From positions 1 through 64,000 of the forward strand of contig JAXHOK010000048.1 in the NCBI GenBank assembly GCA_034519515.1: 64,000 bases of DNA, given 5' to 3'. Below are positions 50,901-58,230 of the stretch, in pieces (position 1 is the first letter of the stretch; the number at the start of each line of letters is the position of its first letter). The position numbers and the translations under genes were made by a program. The DNA comes from Arcicella sp034519515. Lineage in GTDB: Bacteria; Bacteroidota; Bacteroidia; Cytophagales; Spirosomataceae. The notes beneath the pieces were generated by a model. The model was not told the DNA's origin. It did not search any database and saw only the letters and a program-made list of their open reading frames with translations.

Positions 50901-52172
50901 GAACTTTATGTAAATGCAACAGGAAATACAGTTTGTGAAGGTGGTAATAAAGTAGATGTATTGGCTATTGTAAGTACAAAATCGGGTGTACTTTCTTACG
51001 CATGGGCTGGTCCTGATGGATTTACTTCTACGGAACAATCTCCGTGGATATTCAGTCCAAAGGCTTCTGGTACATACACACTCACAGTAGTAACGAAAGC
51101 AGGTTGTACAGCAACTGCGACAACAACTATCACGGTAACGCCAGCACCTGTTTCAACGCAAAACGTAACGTTCTGTAATGGTGGTAAAGCTACCTTGACA
51201 GCATCGGGTGGATTTAACGCAACGTTCTTGTGGACAGGTGGAGCAACCACTTCAAGTATCCAAGTAAGTACCGCTGGAACGTATGATGTAACGGTAATTG
51301 ACACATCGGGTTGTATCTCGAAAGGTAAGTTCTTCGTAACGGAAAGTGCTGCCGCAAGTGCTAACATTACTGGAAATACATCGTTGTGTACTTCAACATC
51401 AACGACCTTGACAGTGAACGCAGGAGCAACGGGCGAAACCTACTCGTGGACAGGCATAGGAGGATTTACTTCAACCAGCCAAGTGATAACCGTAAGTACG
51501 CCAGGTGAATACGCAGTGTTGGTGAAAACAGTTGAAGGTTGCGAAGCCACAGCCAAAGTAACCATATCGGCAGGATTTACGCCAACCGCAGTATGTGGTC
51601 CAGTTTGCGAAGGCGACAGTATCAGATTCAGTGCAACGCAATTGCAAGGTGCAACATACTCATGGTCTAAGGACGGAGCATTTGTTTCATCATCGGCGAA
51701 TCCACAGTTGTTGAATGTTAAAAAATCTGATGCAGGAGTTTATCAAGTAGTTGTAGCGGGCGGCGGATGTACTGCCACCGTAGTAGCAACCTTGATAGTA
51801 TTCGACAGACCAACAGGATTGACTGCCACCGCAATTAATTCAACTTGCGATGGTGATGTTTCTAAGAATGACGGACAAGTTAAACTATCAGGAACATTCA
51901 CAGGCTTGAAATACGACATCGTGGAAGGTGGAACTTACACAGGTACGAAAACCAAATACACAGAGGCAACAGATATTCCAGCCAACGGAATTGTGAAATC
52001 AAGTATTGCGAATCCAACAACGGCAGCAGGTATTAAATACACCGTAAGGGTATTTAATGAGAACAATTGTTACACCGATTATACCGTAACAATTCAGCAA
52101 GTTGTTTGCGACTGTGGCGTAGCGAAATGCGTACCGTATGGTGTAACCAAAACCAAAAGCGGGAAGAAATAG
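44892..52172 (+). CDS. Giant Ig/PKD-like repeat surface protein, 5' end missing
   Basis: About 2,426 residues from the first repeat-type codon (LPTAS at 44892). The same frame stays open leftward to an ATG at 44739, but that part is antisense to the SWIM gene and not native. By eye I count 31 repeats of ~75-80 residues with a YSWTGxxxFTAT core and usually one Cys near the start (ICAG) and one near the end (DGCTA), suggesting a disulfide per unit. The C-terminus is a Cys-rich cap (NNCYTDYTV...VCDCGVAKCVPYG) ending in KTKSGKK; no Por-secretion sorting domain was recognised. There is no signal peptide because the start is lost. Probably an adhesin or surface filament. Long near-identical DNA stretches between repeats favour recombination. 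Confidence 0.8.
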   Translation, partial: LPTASATGTTVCAGTEIKVNVTPTFTAYAWTGVNNFTASTQNPTVTANAAAINNGTYQVLVTDANGCTAIAMTSVTVNPNPTATATNNSPVCLGTEIKFTATGGATYSWNGPKTFTSTSATPSIATVTTDNGGVYTVTVTSDKGCTSTATTSVVVNTNPNPQITQVSPKCIGEAITLNVSGGAGNTYSWTGSQNFTSSVQNPTVTPLPTQAGTYTYAVILTGIGGCTGTATTSVVIKPSPALTITPAISICAGDKGTLTASGADSYSWTGGGFTATTASIEVTTQGVYSVIGTKDGCTSTATTSVTVNPNPTATASATSPVCIGGEIKFTATGGVTYSWNGPKTFTSTSATPSIATATADNAGTYTVTVTSDKGCTATATTSVVVNTNPNPLATTNSKVCLGDTINLSVTAGTTYAWSGTGFTSTIREPKIVSTTPGTFTYTVTVSGNGGCTGTATTSVVVNALPTAIATGANTCAGNEVKLNVTPTFSSYAWTGVNSFTASTQNPTVSASATAAINGTYQVLVTDANGCTAIATTSVTVKPLPTVTVSPVTLCAGVTGTLKAVTGTVDSYSWSSSVADFTATTQDVTVSQAGTYTVTVTKDGCTATATTTVEVKPSITLTVSTASICAGGTGILKAEGASTYSWTSSNAGFTATTAEIQVTQAGTYTVIGTSGNCAATATTSVVLKPTPTIALTSIEFCAGESGKLTAESNAANFLWKNQAGGFTSTTKDLSVSEAGIYTVTGFLNGCSATATAAVVVNPLPTAGVTPPVTTCAGSEVTLTATGGATYLWTAAGGFTATTATITLPNVTTNTSYTVVVKSDKGCSATVTTSVTVNTKPTPEITQVTPKCIGEIITLSVTGATGNTYSWTGSNDFTSSVQNPTVTPLPTQAGTYTYAVLVSGTGGCTGMATTSVTVKATPTVSVTPIAICKGATGTLTAAGTADTYSWSSSNAGFTATTQNVSVDKAGTYTVTVTKDGCTATATTTVTEKATPTVTVAPATLCAGATGTLTADTNADTYSWSSSVSGFTATTKDVSVSQAGTYTVLVTKDGCTAIATTTVEVKPSITLTVSTASICAGTTGTLTAGGASTYSWTSSNAGFTATTATVNVTQGGIYTVIGTSGNCSASATTTVTVKPTPTVTVPSIAICAGSTDTLTATGADSYAWSNTDGAFTSTTASLSVTKTGVYTVIGTKDGCTAVATVNVGAKVTPTITVPPITICGTSGTLTATGANSYVWSNTDGTFTSTTASLEVTKSGVYTVVGTNTDGCTASATTTVTINTNPNPSIDTITPKCIGEPIVLNVSGGTGNTYSWTGSENFTSSVQNPTVTPLPTQAGTYTYEVLVLGTGGCTGTATTSVVIKPNPALTITPAISICAGDNGILTASGADSYSWTGGGFTATTASIDVTTQGVYSVIGTKDGCTATATTSVTVKAIPTIAVIPVTLCAGSKGTLTASGADTYSWTGGGFTATTASIEVTTEGVYSVIGTKDGCTAIATTTVEVKPSITLTVSTASICAGATTNLTVGGANTYTWTGPGTFTATGANPVVSVEGTYTVIGTSGDCTASATTSVTVNSSLSLTVSTAAICVGATTNLTVSGADSYTWTGPETFSATGANPVVSAIGTYTVIGTSSAGCSATLTTTVTEKATPTVTATGTTLCNGASGNITASGADTYAWTGPGTFTATGANPAVTVAGTYTVIGTSTTGCTANATANVIVKPNITLTATAATICAGTTGNVTVSGADTYTWTGPGTFTATGANPVVSVAGTYTVIGTSGDCTASATTSVTVNSSLSLTVSTAAICAGATTNLTVSGADSYTWTGPNNFTATGANPTVSEVGTYTVIGTSGNCSATATTTVGASIAADIKAVSAEICTGVTTATLTASGGTTYTWTGPGTFTATGANPVVSVEGVYTVTGTNAGGCVGTATASLTIKANPTVSITGDTTICTVGSTTLTANSNGTYLWSGPNGFSATSKDVSVDKTGLYTVTVSNNGCQAVGTVNVVSDELYVNATGNTVCEGGNKVDVLAIVSTKSGVLSYAWAGPDGFTSTEQSPWIFSPKASGTYTLTVVTKAGCTATATTTITVTPAPVSTQNVTFCNGGKATLTASGGFNATFLWTGGATTSSIQVSTAGTYDVTVIDTSGCISKGKFFVTESAAASANITGNTSLCTSTSTTLTVNAGATGETYSWTGIGGFTSTSQVITVSTPGEYAVLVKTVEGCEATAKVTISAGFTPTAVCGPVCEGDSIRFSATQLQGATYSWSKDGAFVSSSANPQLLNVKKSDAGVYQVVVAGGGCTATVVATLIVFDRPTGLTATAINSTCDGDVSKNDGQVKLSGTFTGLKYDIVEGGTYTGTKTKYTEATDIPANGIVKSSIANPTTAAGIKYTVRVFNENNCYTDYTVTIQQVVCDCGVAKCVPYGVTKTKSGKK

Positions 52173-52173
52173 G

Positions 52174-52254
52174 TAATTAGAGAATAGATGATAGATTTCA
52201 GATAATAGAGAATAACCCTCTATTATCTAATCTCTATACTCTAATCTCTAATTA
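52174..52254 (+). terminator. A+T-rich inverted repeat after the giant gene
   Basis: TAATTAGAGA...GATAATAGAG on the left is mirrored by CTCTATTATC...TCTCTAATTA on the right, an imperfect 35-bp stem starting 2 bp after the stop. Likely transcript-end structure. Confidence 0.6.
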
Positions 52255-52317
52255 AAGATATTACAATTAGAAAAATGGGACATTAAAGGAATAAACGTTT
52301 TCAATGCGAGCGAAGAC

Positions 52318-52550
52318 TAACCCTGACCCAATGTGCAAAGCCTCTGACCTTCTGGTTGGGGGCTTTCTTTTTATTGGAGGGACTGAGAAGGATTTTTATT
52401 TTCGCCTTTGTTGGAGAAAACTCCAACAAAGGCGACCAACAAAGGCGAAAAAGCCCCTCAAAGAATCATTTCCCGCCTTTGTTGGTGTTTTCACCAACAA
52501 AATGGAGCCCGCTTTGTTGGTGAAAAATACCAACAAAGGCGAAAATTCCG
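52318..52550. repeat. Hairpin repeat family 3, copy 1
   Basis: After a CTGACC...GGTTGGGG line come three hairpins built from the same arm: CGCCTTTGTTGGAG/CTCCAACAAAGGCG (52403-52434), TTTGTTGGTG/CACCAACAAA (52478-52501) and CTTTGTTGGT/ACCAACAAAG (52512-52538). The core ACCAACAAAATGGAGCCCG (52493-52511) recurs with one change at 55136. The small frames here are incidental. The rest of the 617-bp gap (52173-52789) is the inverted repeat before it and the REP after it. Confidence 0.75.
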
Positions 52551-52676
52551 CAAAACTATTCTGCGGAATTGGTTAGGTGCTACTTACTTTCCGAAATCTT
52601 TTTAAATTCTTTGAAAGTAACAATTGGAATAGGAGGGAATAGATTAGGCACCCGTCTGTTCGTAGTCGTCTCTCGT

Positions 52677-52724
52677 TCCGTAGTGTTCCGCAGGACACTA
52701 CGGACGAAGGATGAAAGTAGAGTG
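52677..52724 (+). repeat. REP palindrome, left of the RAYT pseudogene
   Basis: TCCGTAGTGTTCC and GGACACTACGGA form a near-perfect palindrome at 52677-52704, followed by GAAGGATGAAAGTAGAGTG. The whole 48-bp block recurs inverted at 53394-53441, and a further matching pair (TGACACGGT at 52742, ACCGTGTCA at 53381) lies inside. This is the expected organisation for a RAYT transposase and its REP substrates. Confidence 0.8.
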
Positions 52725-52789
52725 CTTGGGCAGCCCCGTCTTGACACGGTAAATACCAGATAGATTAAGAATTTAGAAAATAAGTACAA

Positions 52790-53375
52790 ATGGCAGAAAG
52801 AGGCTATAAAATAATAGACCAATAAGCGGTACATTTTATCACATTTGCCGTAGTAGAGTGGATAGACGTATTCACAAGGTCAATGTATGCAGATATAGTG
52901 GTAGAGAGTTTAAATTATTGTGTTGAAAACAAAGGATTGCAGGTTCATGCGTGGGTGATAATGTCAAATCATTTGCATCTAATTGTTTCTTCAACAAATA
53001 AAGATGGTCTTTCTGCCAATATCAGGGATTTTAAAAAATTTACGTCTCAAAAAATTTGTAAAGCCATTGATAATAATAAACAAGAAAGTCGTAGGAACTG
53101 GGTTTTATGGTTGTTAAAGAGTGCAGGAGCAGATAATAAACGAAATTAAACCTATCAGCGGTGCGACGTTTCGCTTTTGGCAGCAAGATAATCATCCTAT
53201 TGCTTTGACAGATTATAATATTATGATGTCAAAATTGAATCGGGCGGCGAACCGCTATTTGCATCAAAATCCAGTGAGAGCAAACATCGTTAGAAACATG
53301 GAAGACTACTATTATTCAAGTGCAATAGATTATAATGGCGGTAAAGGTCTTGTGCCAATAAGCCATCTTTTTTGA
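52790..53375 (+). pseudogene. REP-associated tyrosine transposase (RAYT, Y1_Tnp family), inactivated
   Basis: ATG at 52790 starts MAERGYKIIDQ, then a TAA stop (codon 12, in place of an expected Gln-like codon), then AVHFITFAVVEWIDVFTRSMYADIVVE in the same frame. The HUH motif appears in HAWVIMSNHLHLIVSS. A frameshift near 53130-53150 moves the remainder to another frame: FRFWQQDNHPIAL, then LHQNPVRANIVRNMEDYYYSSA and KGLVPISHL, the normal C-terminal end. The insertion MSKLNRAANR looks abnormal. One stop and one frameshift make a functional enzyme very unlikely. It was identified from family-typical blocks. Confidence 0.85.
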
Positions 53376-53393
53376 GCTTGACCGTGTCACAGA

Positions 53394-53441
53394 CACTCTA
53401 CTTTCATTCTTCATCCGTAGTGTCCTGCGGAACACTACGGA
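53394..53441 (-). repeat. REP palindrome, right of the RAYT pseudogene
   Basis: Inverse copy of the block at 52677-52724 (palindrome at 53414-53441). It overlaps the 3' end of the minus-strand restriction-enzyme fragment and supplies its last ~13 codons and its stop. Confidence 0.8.
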
Positions 53442-54180
53442 CAGGTAAGTCAGTTTTGAGTTTGAGCAGATGCGTAGGCGAAAGAATTTTATAAAGTTGA
53501 ATCAGTGAAACGTCATCCTCTTTATCGAGATTTCTAACGTTCTTTTCGTAAGTACGAATATCGAAATGCGTAAATTCTATGTCTTCTTGGAGTTTATCCA
53601 AGGCTTCTTTGGCGATTTCTTTGTAAAACAAATCGTTGTTTTTGCTCACTTTTTTGCCATCTTTCCAATCCTTAAAATCTTTGAGGAGTTTGGTATTTTT
53701 ATAGAAAAGATTTTCAAAAACATTTGCCTCAAAAATAAACCATTCGTGAACGTTGGTAATGACCAAGTGCGTGATGTTATTGTTGTGGTGCGTAGTCCGT
53801 TCTTCCAAATAATAGAGCATCAACTCGTGCATTGCCTTGGTATTGAGGTTTTTACGAGACACCATTTCGTTAATATTTCGGGGGCGTTTCACCTCAAAAA
53901 GCACCGCCACGGGCGAAGTTCCTTCTTGATTGGTATGAATCACAAAATCGGTTTTGCCTTTGGGAGCAACCAAGAGCGAAGCAGCGTTTTTGGCGTAGTA
54001 GGTATTTTTGAGAAAGTCCATCAAATGTCCCTTAAAATTCTCCTCCGATTCGTTGTGGGCTTCACTTTCCTCGACCCTGTCCATGAGGCGGATGTAATTG
54101 GTTTTGAAAGTCTCAATCTCTGGGCGGCTGATAGGTTGTATTTTAGACGCCTTGTCTAATGATTTTGGAATAGTCTTCAA
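53404..54180 (-). pseudogene. N-terminal nuclease domain of a type IIG/Eco57I-like restriction-modification enzyme, truncated
   Basis: 258 residues. IPKSLDKASKIQPISRPEIETFKTNYIRLMDRV and EENFKGHLMDFLKNTYY match the start of long Bacteroidota restriction-methylase fusions. GKTDFVIHTN...AVLFEVKRP is a PD-(D/E)xK nuclease core (Asp in TDF; Glu and Lys in EVK). HELMLYYLEERTTH and ITHLVITNVHEWFIFEA follow. The methylase and specificity domains (normally another ~700+ residues) are absent. The last residues (LPVRSVPQDTTDEE) are encoded by the REP palindrome. The gene therefore seems interrupted by the REP/RAYT unit. The nuclease could be inactive or, if made without a cognate methylase, harmful. 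Confidence 0.72.
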
Positions 54181-54305
54181 TTTGGGTTGAATGGTTTTAG
54201 TGTTGAATATTTTTCAAGATAGGGAATAATGGTGAATTATAAATGATGAGTTATGAATTTTCTCCCCGTGGGGGCATCAGCCACGGAGCATAATAATACA
54301 AAAAT

Positions 54306-54338
54306 AAGTTCGTTTATAAGTTCATAATTAGCGAACTT
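54306..54338. promoter_or_regulatory. higBA operator candidate
   Basis: AAGTTCG (54306-54312) and CGAACTT (54332-54338) are exact inverse half-sites 19 bp apart, with a further AAGTTC between them (54319-54324). GAACTTTG at the right half resembles a -7 box (TAnnTTTG with one mismatch). It lies 24 bp before higB, as expected for HigA autoregulation. Confidence 0.5.
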
Positions 54339-54361
54339 TGATTTATTTAAAATAATAATTT

Positions 54362-54670
54362 ATGAGAATATTCTCCCAAAGTACCCTAAAACATTTTTGG
54401 GAACAACACCCAAAGTCTGAAAATAACCTTAAAAACTGGTATAAGAAGATGAAAGAGAAAAACTATTATTCACTTTTAGAAATCACTAAGGATTTTTCTA
54501 AATCCGATGATGCAGTGGGGAGTGATAGGGTTGTCTTTAATATCAAAGGGAATGATTATAGATTAGTGGCAGGGTTTAACTTTGATTTTCAATTTTGCTA
54601 TATAAAGTTTATAGGAACGCATAAAGAGTATGATGAAATAGATGTTAAAATAATTGAATTTAATGACTAA
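54362..54670 (+). CDS. higB: HigB-type mRNA interferase toxin
   Basis: 102 residues, matching the HigB_toxin family of RelE-like RNases over its length: MRIFSQSTLKHFWEQHPKSENNLKNWYKKMKE, DRVVFNIKGNDYRLVAGFNFD and CYIKFIGTHKEYDEIDV (the conserved FIGTHxEYD block). It cleaves mRNA at the ribosome in characterised members. The gene precedes its antitoxin by 11 bp, the toxin-first order typical of hig loci. Located in the mobile/defence patch after the truncated restriction gene. Confidence 0.93.
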   Translation: MRIFSQSTLKHFWEQHPKSENNLKNWYKKMKEKNYYSLLEITKDFSKSDDAVGSDRVVFNIKGNDYRLVAGFNFDFQFCYIKFIGTHKEYDEIDVKIIEFND

Positions 54671-54681
54671 TAATATTTGAA

Positions 54682-55041
54682 ATGGAAACTATCAGACCAA
54701 TCAAAACCGAGGAAGACTACAAAATTGCTTTGAAGCAAATGGAAAGCCTTTTTCATGCCAAACCCAATACAAAGGAAGGCGATACCTTAGAGTTGTTGGC
54801 ATTAGTAATCGAAGATTACGAAGATAAAAATTATAAAATAGATGCTTTGAGTCCTTTAGAAGCTCTGAAATGTGAAATGGAAGAACAGGGATTAAGCCAA
54901 ACCAATTTAGCCCAACGTTTTGGGATGAGTAAAAGCAGTATATCCGAAATTTTACAAGGTAAAAAACAAATGAGTGTTAGATTCATGAAATATCTTCATA
55001 ATGATTTGGGTATTTCGGGTAATGTTTTATTGGCGTATTAG
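54682..55041 (+). CDS. higA: HigA-type antitoxin with XRE helix-turn-helix
   Basis: 119 residues. The N-terminal half (ETIRPIKTEEDYKIALKQMESLFHAKPNTKEGDTLELLALVIEDYED) is the standard HigA leader. The C-terminal half is an XRE-type HTH (ALKCEMEEQGLSQTNLAQRFGMSKSSISEILQGKKQMSVRFMKYLH). It neutralises HigB and represses the operon. It starts 11 bp after the toxin stop. Confidence 0.94.
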   Translation: METIRPIKTEEDYKIALKQMESLFHAKPNTKEGDTLELLALVIEDYEDKNYKIDALSPLEALKCEMEEQGLSQTNLAQRFGMSKSSISEILQGKKQMSVRFMKYLHNDLGISGNVLLAY

Positions 55042-55069
55042 TTTGTATTATTTGTTGGATATTGCAGAA

Positions 55070-55194
55070 CCCTGACCGTTTGGTTGGGGTTTTTCGTCTT
55101 TGCCGCCTTTGTTGATGTTGAACGAGGTCGTCCAGACCAACAAAATGGAGTCCGATTTGTTGGTCTGGGCAGCACCGTTCAACACCAACAAAAG
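55070..55194. repeat. Hairpin repeat family 3, copy 2
   Basis: A CTGACCGTTTGGTTGGGG line is followed by nested inverted repeats: an outer arm CTTTGTTGATGTTGAACG (55107-55124) against CGTTCAACACCAACAAAAG (55176-55194), and an inner CCAGACCAACAAA/TTTGTTGGTCTGG (55132-55168). The core ACCAACAAAATGGAGTCCG matches copy 1 except for one base. It separates higA from the GH13 gene. Confidence 0.75.
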
Positions 55195-55332
55195 TAAAAT
55201 TAACCTTCCCAAGGGTTCCAGCAACGAGTGGAAACATAAAGAATCTTTCGTAGAAAAATTTCCCCAATTTTCGCATCCTTCCCCACTTGGTACAGAATTT
55301 TAATCTCTCCCCTTAAAAAAAGCTCTGGACAA

Positions 55333-57159
55333 ATGCAAACAATAGATACAATCGAATATCCGAAAAGTGAAGTAGGAGGGATGGGGGCTGTGACTCACGA
55401 AGAAGGCGTTTCTTTCCGAGTGTGGGCACCCAACGCAAAAAAGGTTTTTGTAGTAGGAGACTTCAACGACTGGGATAAAAAAGCTACACCGATGATTTCG
55501 GAAGAAAATGGACATTGGTCAGTAAAAGTACCCGATGCCGTGAAAGGGCAAGAGTACAAATATTTACTAAAAACCAAACAGGGCGATTTGATGCGTAACG
55601 ACCCTTACGCCCGTGCCTTAACCAATTCAATCGGTAATAGTATCATTACTGACCCTACTTTCGATTGGGAAGATTCTGACGATAATTTTCAGATGCCTTA
55701 TTTCAACGAAATGGTCATTTACGAACTCCACGTGGGTACTTTCAACGTGAAGGAAGAAGGCAAAGTTGGTGATTTTTACAGCGTTATCGAACGCCTAAAT
55801 TATATCAAAGCCTTGGGTGTAAATGCCATTGAAATTATGCCAGTTGCCGAATTTCCTGGTGGATTCTCGTGGGGATACAATCCCGCCCACCCTTTTGCGG
55901 TGGAGGCTGAATACGGCGGACCAGATGGTTTGCGAGCCTTAGTAAAAGCTGCTCACGAAAAAGGAATTGCCGTTATTATGGACGTAGTTTATAATCATTT
56001 TGGGCCCACTGATATGGATATTTGGCAGTTTGACGGTTGGAGCGAAAACAATTTGGGCGGTATCTATTTCTATAACGATTGGCGAGCAAAAACTCCTTGG
56101 GGTGATACTCGTCCAGATTATGGTCGTCCAGAGGTGCGGCAGTACATCCATGATAATGCCTTGATGTGGTTTGAAGAATTTCACGTGGACGGCTTGCGGA
56201 TGGATATGATTCCGTACATTCGTAACGTAAACGCCGACGGTAATCCCGATAATGATTTGCATGATGGATATTCATTAATGCAATGGATAAATTCTGAAAT
56301 CAGAGAGCGTTATCCCAACAAATTTACCGTTGCCGAAGACCTCCATACCTTGGATGCCATCACGGCATCGGTGCAAGACGGTGGGATGGGATATAGTAGC
56401 CAGTGGGATGCCGAATTTGTGCATCCAATCCGTGAGGCAATCATCACGGGTTCGGACGAAGCACGAGATATGAATTCCGTAGCAAATTCGATTACTCATA
56501 GTTACAATGGTGATGTTTTTCAACGAGTGATTTATACAGAATCTCACGATGAAGTAGCCAATGGTAAGGCTCGGGTAGTGCAGGAAATTGCGGGTGAAAA
56601 CGATGATGTGGATACTTGGTATCCCAAAAAACGTTCAACCCTTGGTGCTACTCTGTTGATGACCACGCCAGGGATTCCGATGTTGTTTCAGGGGCAAGCC
56701 GTTTTGGAGGATAAATGGTTTAGCGATACCGCCCCCATTGACTGGTCGAGGTTCTCGGAATATAAAGGAATCACCAAACTATACCGTGATTTAGTGCATC
56801 TTCGTTTGAACAAAAATGGCGTTTCCAGAGGATTGACGGGGCAACACGTAGAAATTTTGTGTTTGGATAATGACAAGAAAATCCTTGCTTTTCACCGATG
56901 GAAAGATGGTGGACTGAACGATGATGTAGTGGTTGTACTGAATTTTTCTAATAACGCTATCGGGGATTATGAAATAAAATTCCCGAACGAAGGATATTGG
57001 AAAATCCGTTTCAATAGCGACTGGGAAGGCTATGACAGTGATTTTGATAATCATTTTAGTTATGACACCGAGGCACAATCTGCCAAGAACGAAAATGAAG
57101 TTTTTGCCCATGTTTCTGTTGCCCCATACAGTGCCATTATTTACACGTTACAAGGATAG
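55333..57159 (+). CDS. GH13 alpha-glucan branching enzyme-like protein (CBM48 + catalytic domain)
   Basis: 608 residues without a signal peptide, so cytoplasmic. An N-terminal CBM48-type domain (~20-105, GVSFRVWAPNAKKVFVVGDFNDWDKKATPM) is followed by a TIM-barrel. Its motifs are DVVYNHFGP, VDGLRMDMIPYIRN (nucleophile Asp291), TVAEDLHTLDA (acid Glu335) and ESHDEVANG (transition-state Asp), all intact. A C-terminal beta domain ends the protein. The length and order match short GlgB-like branching enzymes of glycogen metabolism, though trehalose-pathway relatives are similar. Monocistronic by spacing. Confidence 0.88.
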   Translation: MQTIDTIEYPKSEVGGMGAVTHEEGVSFRVWAPNAKKVFVVGDFNDWDKKATPMISEENGHWSVKVPDAVKGQEYKYLLKTKQGDLMRNDPYARALTNSIGNSIITDPTFDWEDSDDNFQMPYFNEMVIYELHVGTFNVKEEGKVGDFYSVIERLNYIKALGVNAIEIMPVAEFPGGFSWGYNPAHPFAVEAEYGGPDGLRALVKAAHEKGIAVIMDVVYNHFGPTDMDIWQFDGWSENNLGGIYFYNDWRAKTPWGDTRPDYGRPEVRQYIHDNALMWFEEFHVDGLRMDMIPYIRNVNADGNPDNDLHDGYSLMQWINSEIRERYPNKFTVAEDLHTLDAITASVQDGGMGYSSQWDAEFVHPIREAIITGSDEARDMNSVANSITHSYNGDVFQRVIYTESHDEVANGKARVVQEIAGENDDVDTWYPKKRSTLGATLLMTTPGIPMLFQGQAVLEDKWFSDTAPIDWSRFSEYKGITKLYRDLVHLRLNKNGVSRGLTGQHVEILCLDNDKKILAFHRWKDGGLNDDVVVVLNFSNNAIGDYEIKFPNEGYWKIRFNSDWEGYDSDFDNHFSYDTEAQSAKNENEVFAHVSVAPYSAIIYTLQG

Positions 57160-57231
57160 GGATTGGGGTTTTACTCACGATATGTTCAAACATAAATCAA
57201 TAATAAATACTTTAAAAATTTAAACAAAATC

Positions 57232-57723
57232 ATGAAAAAAGTAACCGTATTTGCTGCCTCACTCCTTTTAATTGGAAGTTTAACTTTGAGCAGTTGTTCA
57301 AGAAGCGAGAAAAAAGAAGCCGCTGAAGATTTACAAAATGCTCAAGACAAAGTGGAGCAAACCACTGAAAACGCCGCTGCCGATGTGAAAGAAGGCGTTA
57401 ATGAAGCCGCCAGTGATTTGAAGGAAACGGTTAATCAAACCAAGGAAGAAATTGCGAAAGAACGCAGAGAACTTGGCGAAAAGATGGAATCACAAAGATT
57501 AAAAGTAAAGCATGAAATAGACATGATTGATGCCAAAATTAAAAACGCAACTGCCAATGAAAAAGCCAAATTAAAGGTTCGTCGTGATAATATTCAAGCA
57601 GATTTGAACGATTTGAACGATGGTATCAAAAATGTAAAAAATGATGTAAAATCTGATTGGAAGGAATTTAAAAAAGAATTGAATCAGAAAATTGATAAAG
57701 TACAAGCTGACATTGAAAATTAA
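57232..57723 (+). CDS. Charged coiled-coil lipoprotein
   Basis: 163 residues. The lipoprotein signal ends at LSSC with Cys22. The mature part is almost entirely helical and Lys/Glu-rich with heptad-like spacing (KEAAEDLQNAQDKVEQTTENAAADVKEG, KVRRDNIQADLNDLNDGIKN), resembling LEA-type or apolipoprotein-like proteins. It probably sits in the periplasm on a membrane. It is the first of several small helical genes (57232-60331). A role in envelope stress is inferred from composition and company. Confidence 0.72.
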   Translation: MKKVTVFAASLLLIGSLTLSSCSRSEKKEAAEDLQNAQDKVEQTTENAAADVKEGVNEAASDLKETVNQTKEEIAKERRELGEKMESQRLKVKHEIDMIDAKIKNATANEKAKLKVRRDNIQADLNDLNDGIKNVKNDVKSDWKEFKKELNQKIDKVQADIEN

Positions 57724-57834
57724 GGGAAATCATCATACTAATACACCAAATATACATGGCAGTTTATCATACTGGTAACTGCCATTTTCTAAAATTATTA
57801 AAAACAAATTTTAACATAAAAACAAATTTCAATC

Positions 57835-58116
57835 ATGGAAACGACAAAAGAAAAATTGATGGAAGAAGCCGCCCAACACAAGGCTGAAACAATGGACAAA
57901 AAAGTGGATGTTGCAAAAGCAGAAATAACCGAAAAAGTGGATGATGTGAAAATTGGGGCGGTAAACTTAGCCGAGAAAGCCGAAGACAAATGGGAAGATG
58001 CCAAAGAATCTGCCAAAGAAACTTGGGAAGATACCAAAGACAAAGCCGAAGAAATTAGTGATAAAATTGCTGATAAATTTCAAGACATTAAAGAATCAGT
58101 AAAAAGTAAACTTTAA
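57835..58116 (+). CDS. Small charged helical (LEA-like) protein
   Basis: 93 residues, soluble, extremely rich in Lys/Glu/Ala with 11-residue-like periodicity (EKAEDKWEDAKESAKETWED, KDKAEEISDKIADKFQDIKES). It resembles LEA group-3-like or CsbD-like stress proteins. No signal peptide, so cytoplasmic. Its own terminator follows 6 bp after the stop. Confidence 0.68.
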   Translation: METTKEKLMEEAAQHKAETMDKKVDVAKAEITEKVDDVKIGAVNLAEKAEDKWEDAKESAKETWEDTKDKAEEISDKIADKFQDIKESVKSKL

Positions 58117-58122
58117 AAATAT

Positions 58123-58155
58123 AGGGCTGAACTTTCAAGAAGTTCAGCCCTTTTT
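58123..58155 (+). terminator. Terminator after the LEA-like gene
   Basis: AGGGCTGAACTT (58123-58134) and AAGTTCAGCCCT (58140-58151) form a perfect 12-bp stem with a 5-base loop and end in TTTTT. Confidence 0.88.
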
Positions 58156-58230
58156 GCTGATGAAGTATTAATTGTAAAATTGTTAATTATTTGGTAGTCA
58201 ATTGATTATATTTTAATTCAATGACTTAAT

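Noticed and set aside
45062..51367. Long minus- and plus-strand open frames inside the giant repeat gene
   Set aside because: They are biased by-products of the repeated Thr/Val/Ala codons of the real gene; their periodic sequences follow the repeats and have no independent features.
52304..52605. Short proteins with MRAKTNPDP and MLEKTPTKATNKG in the hairpin region
   Set aside because: They are translations of the hairpin repeats and overlap each other in different frames; no start signal or family.
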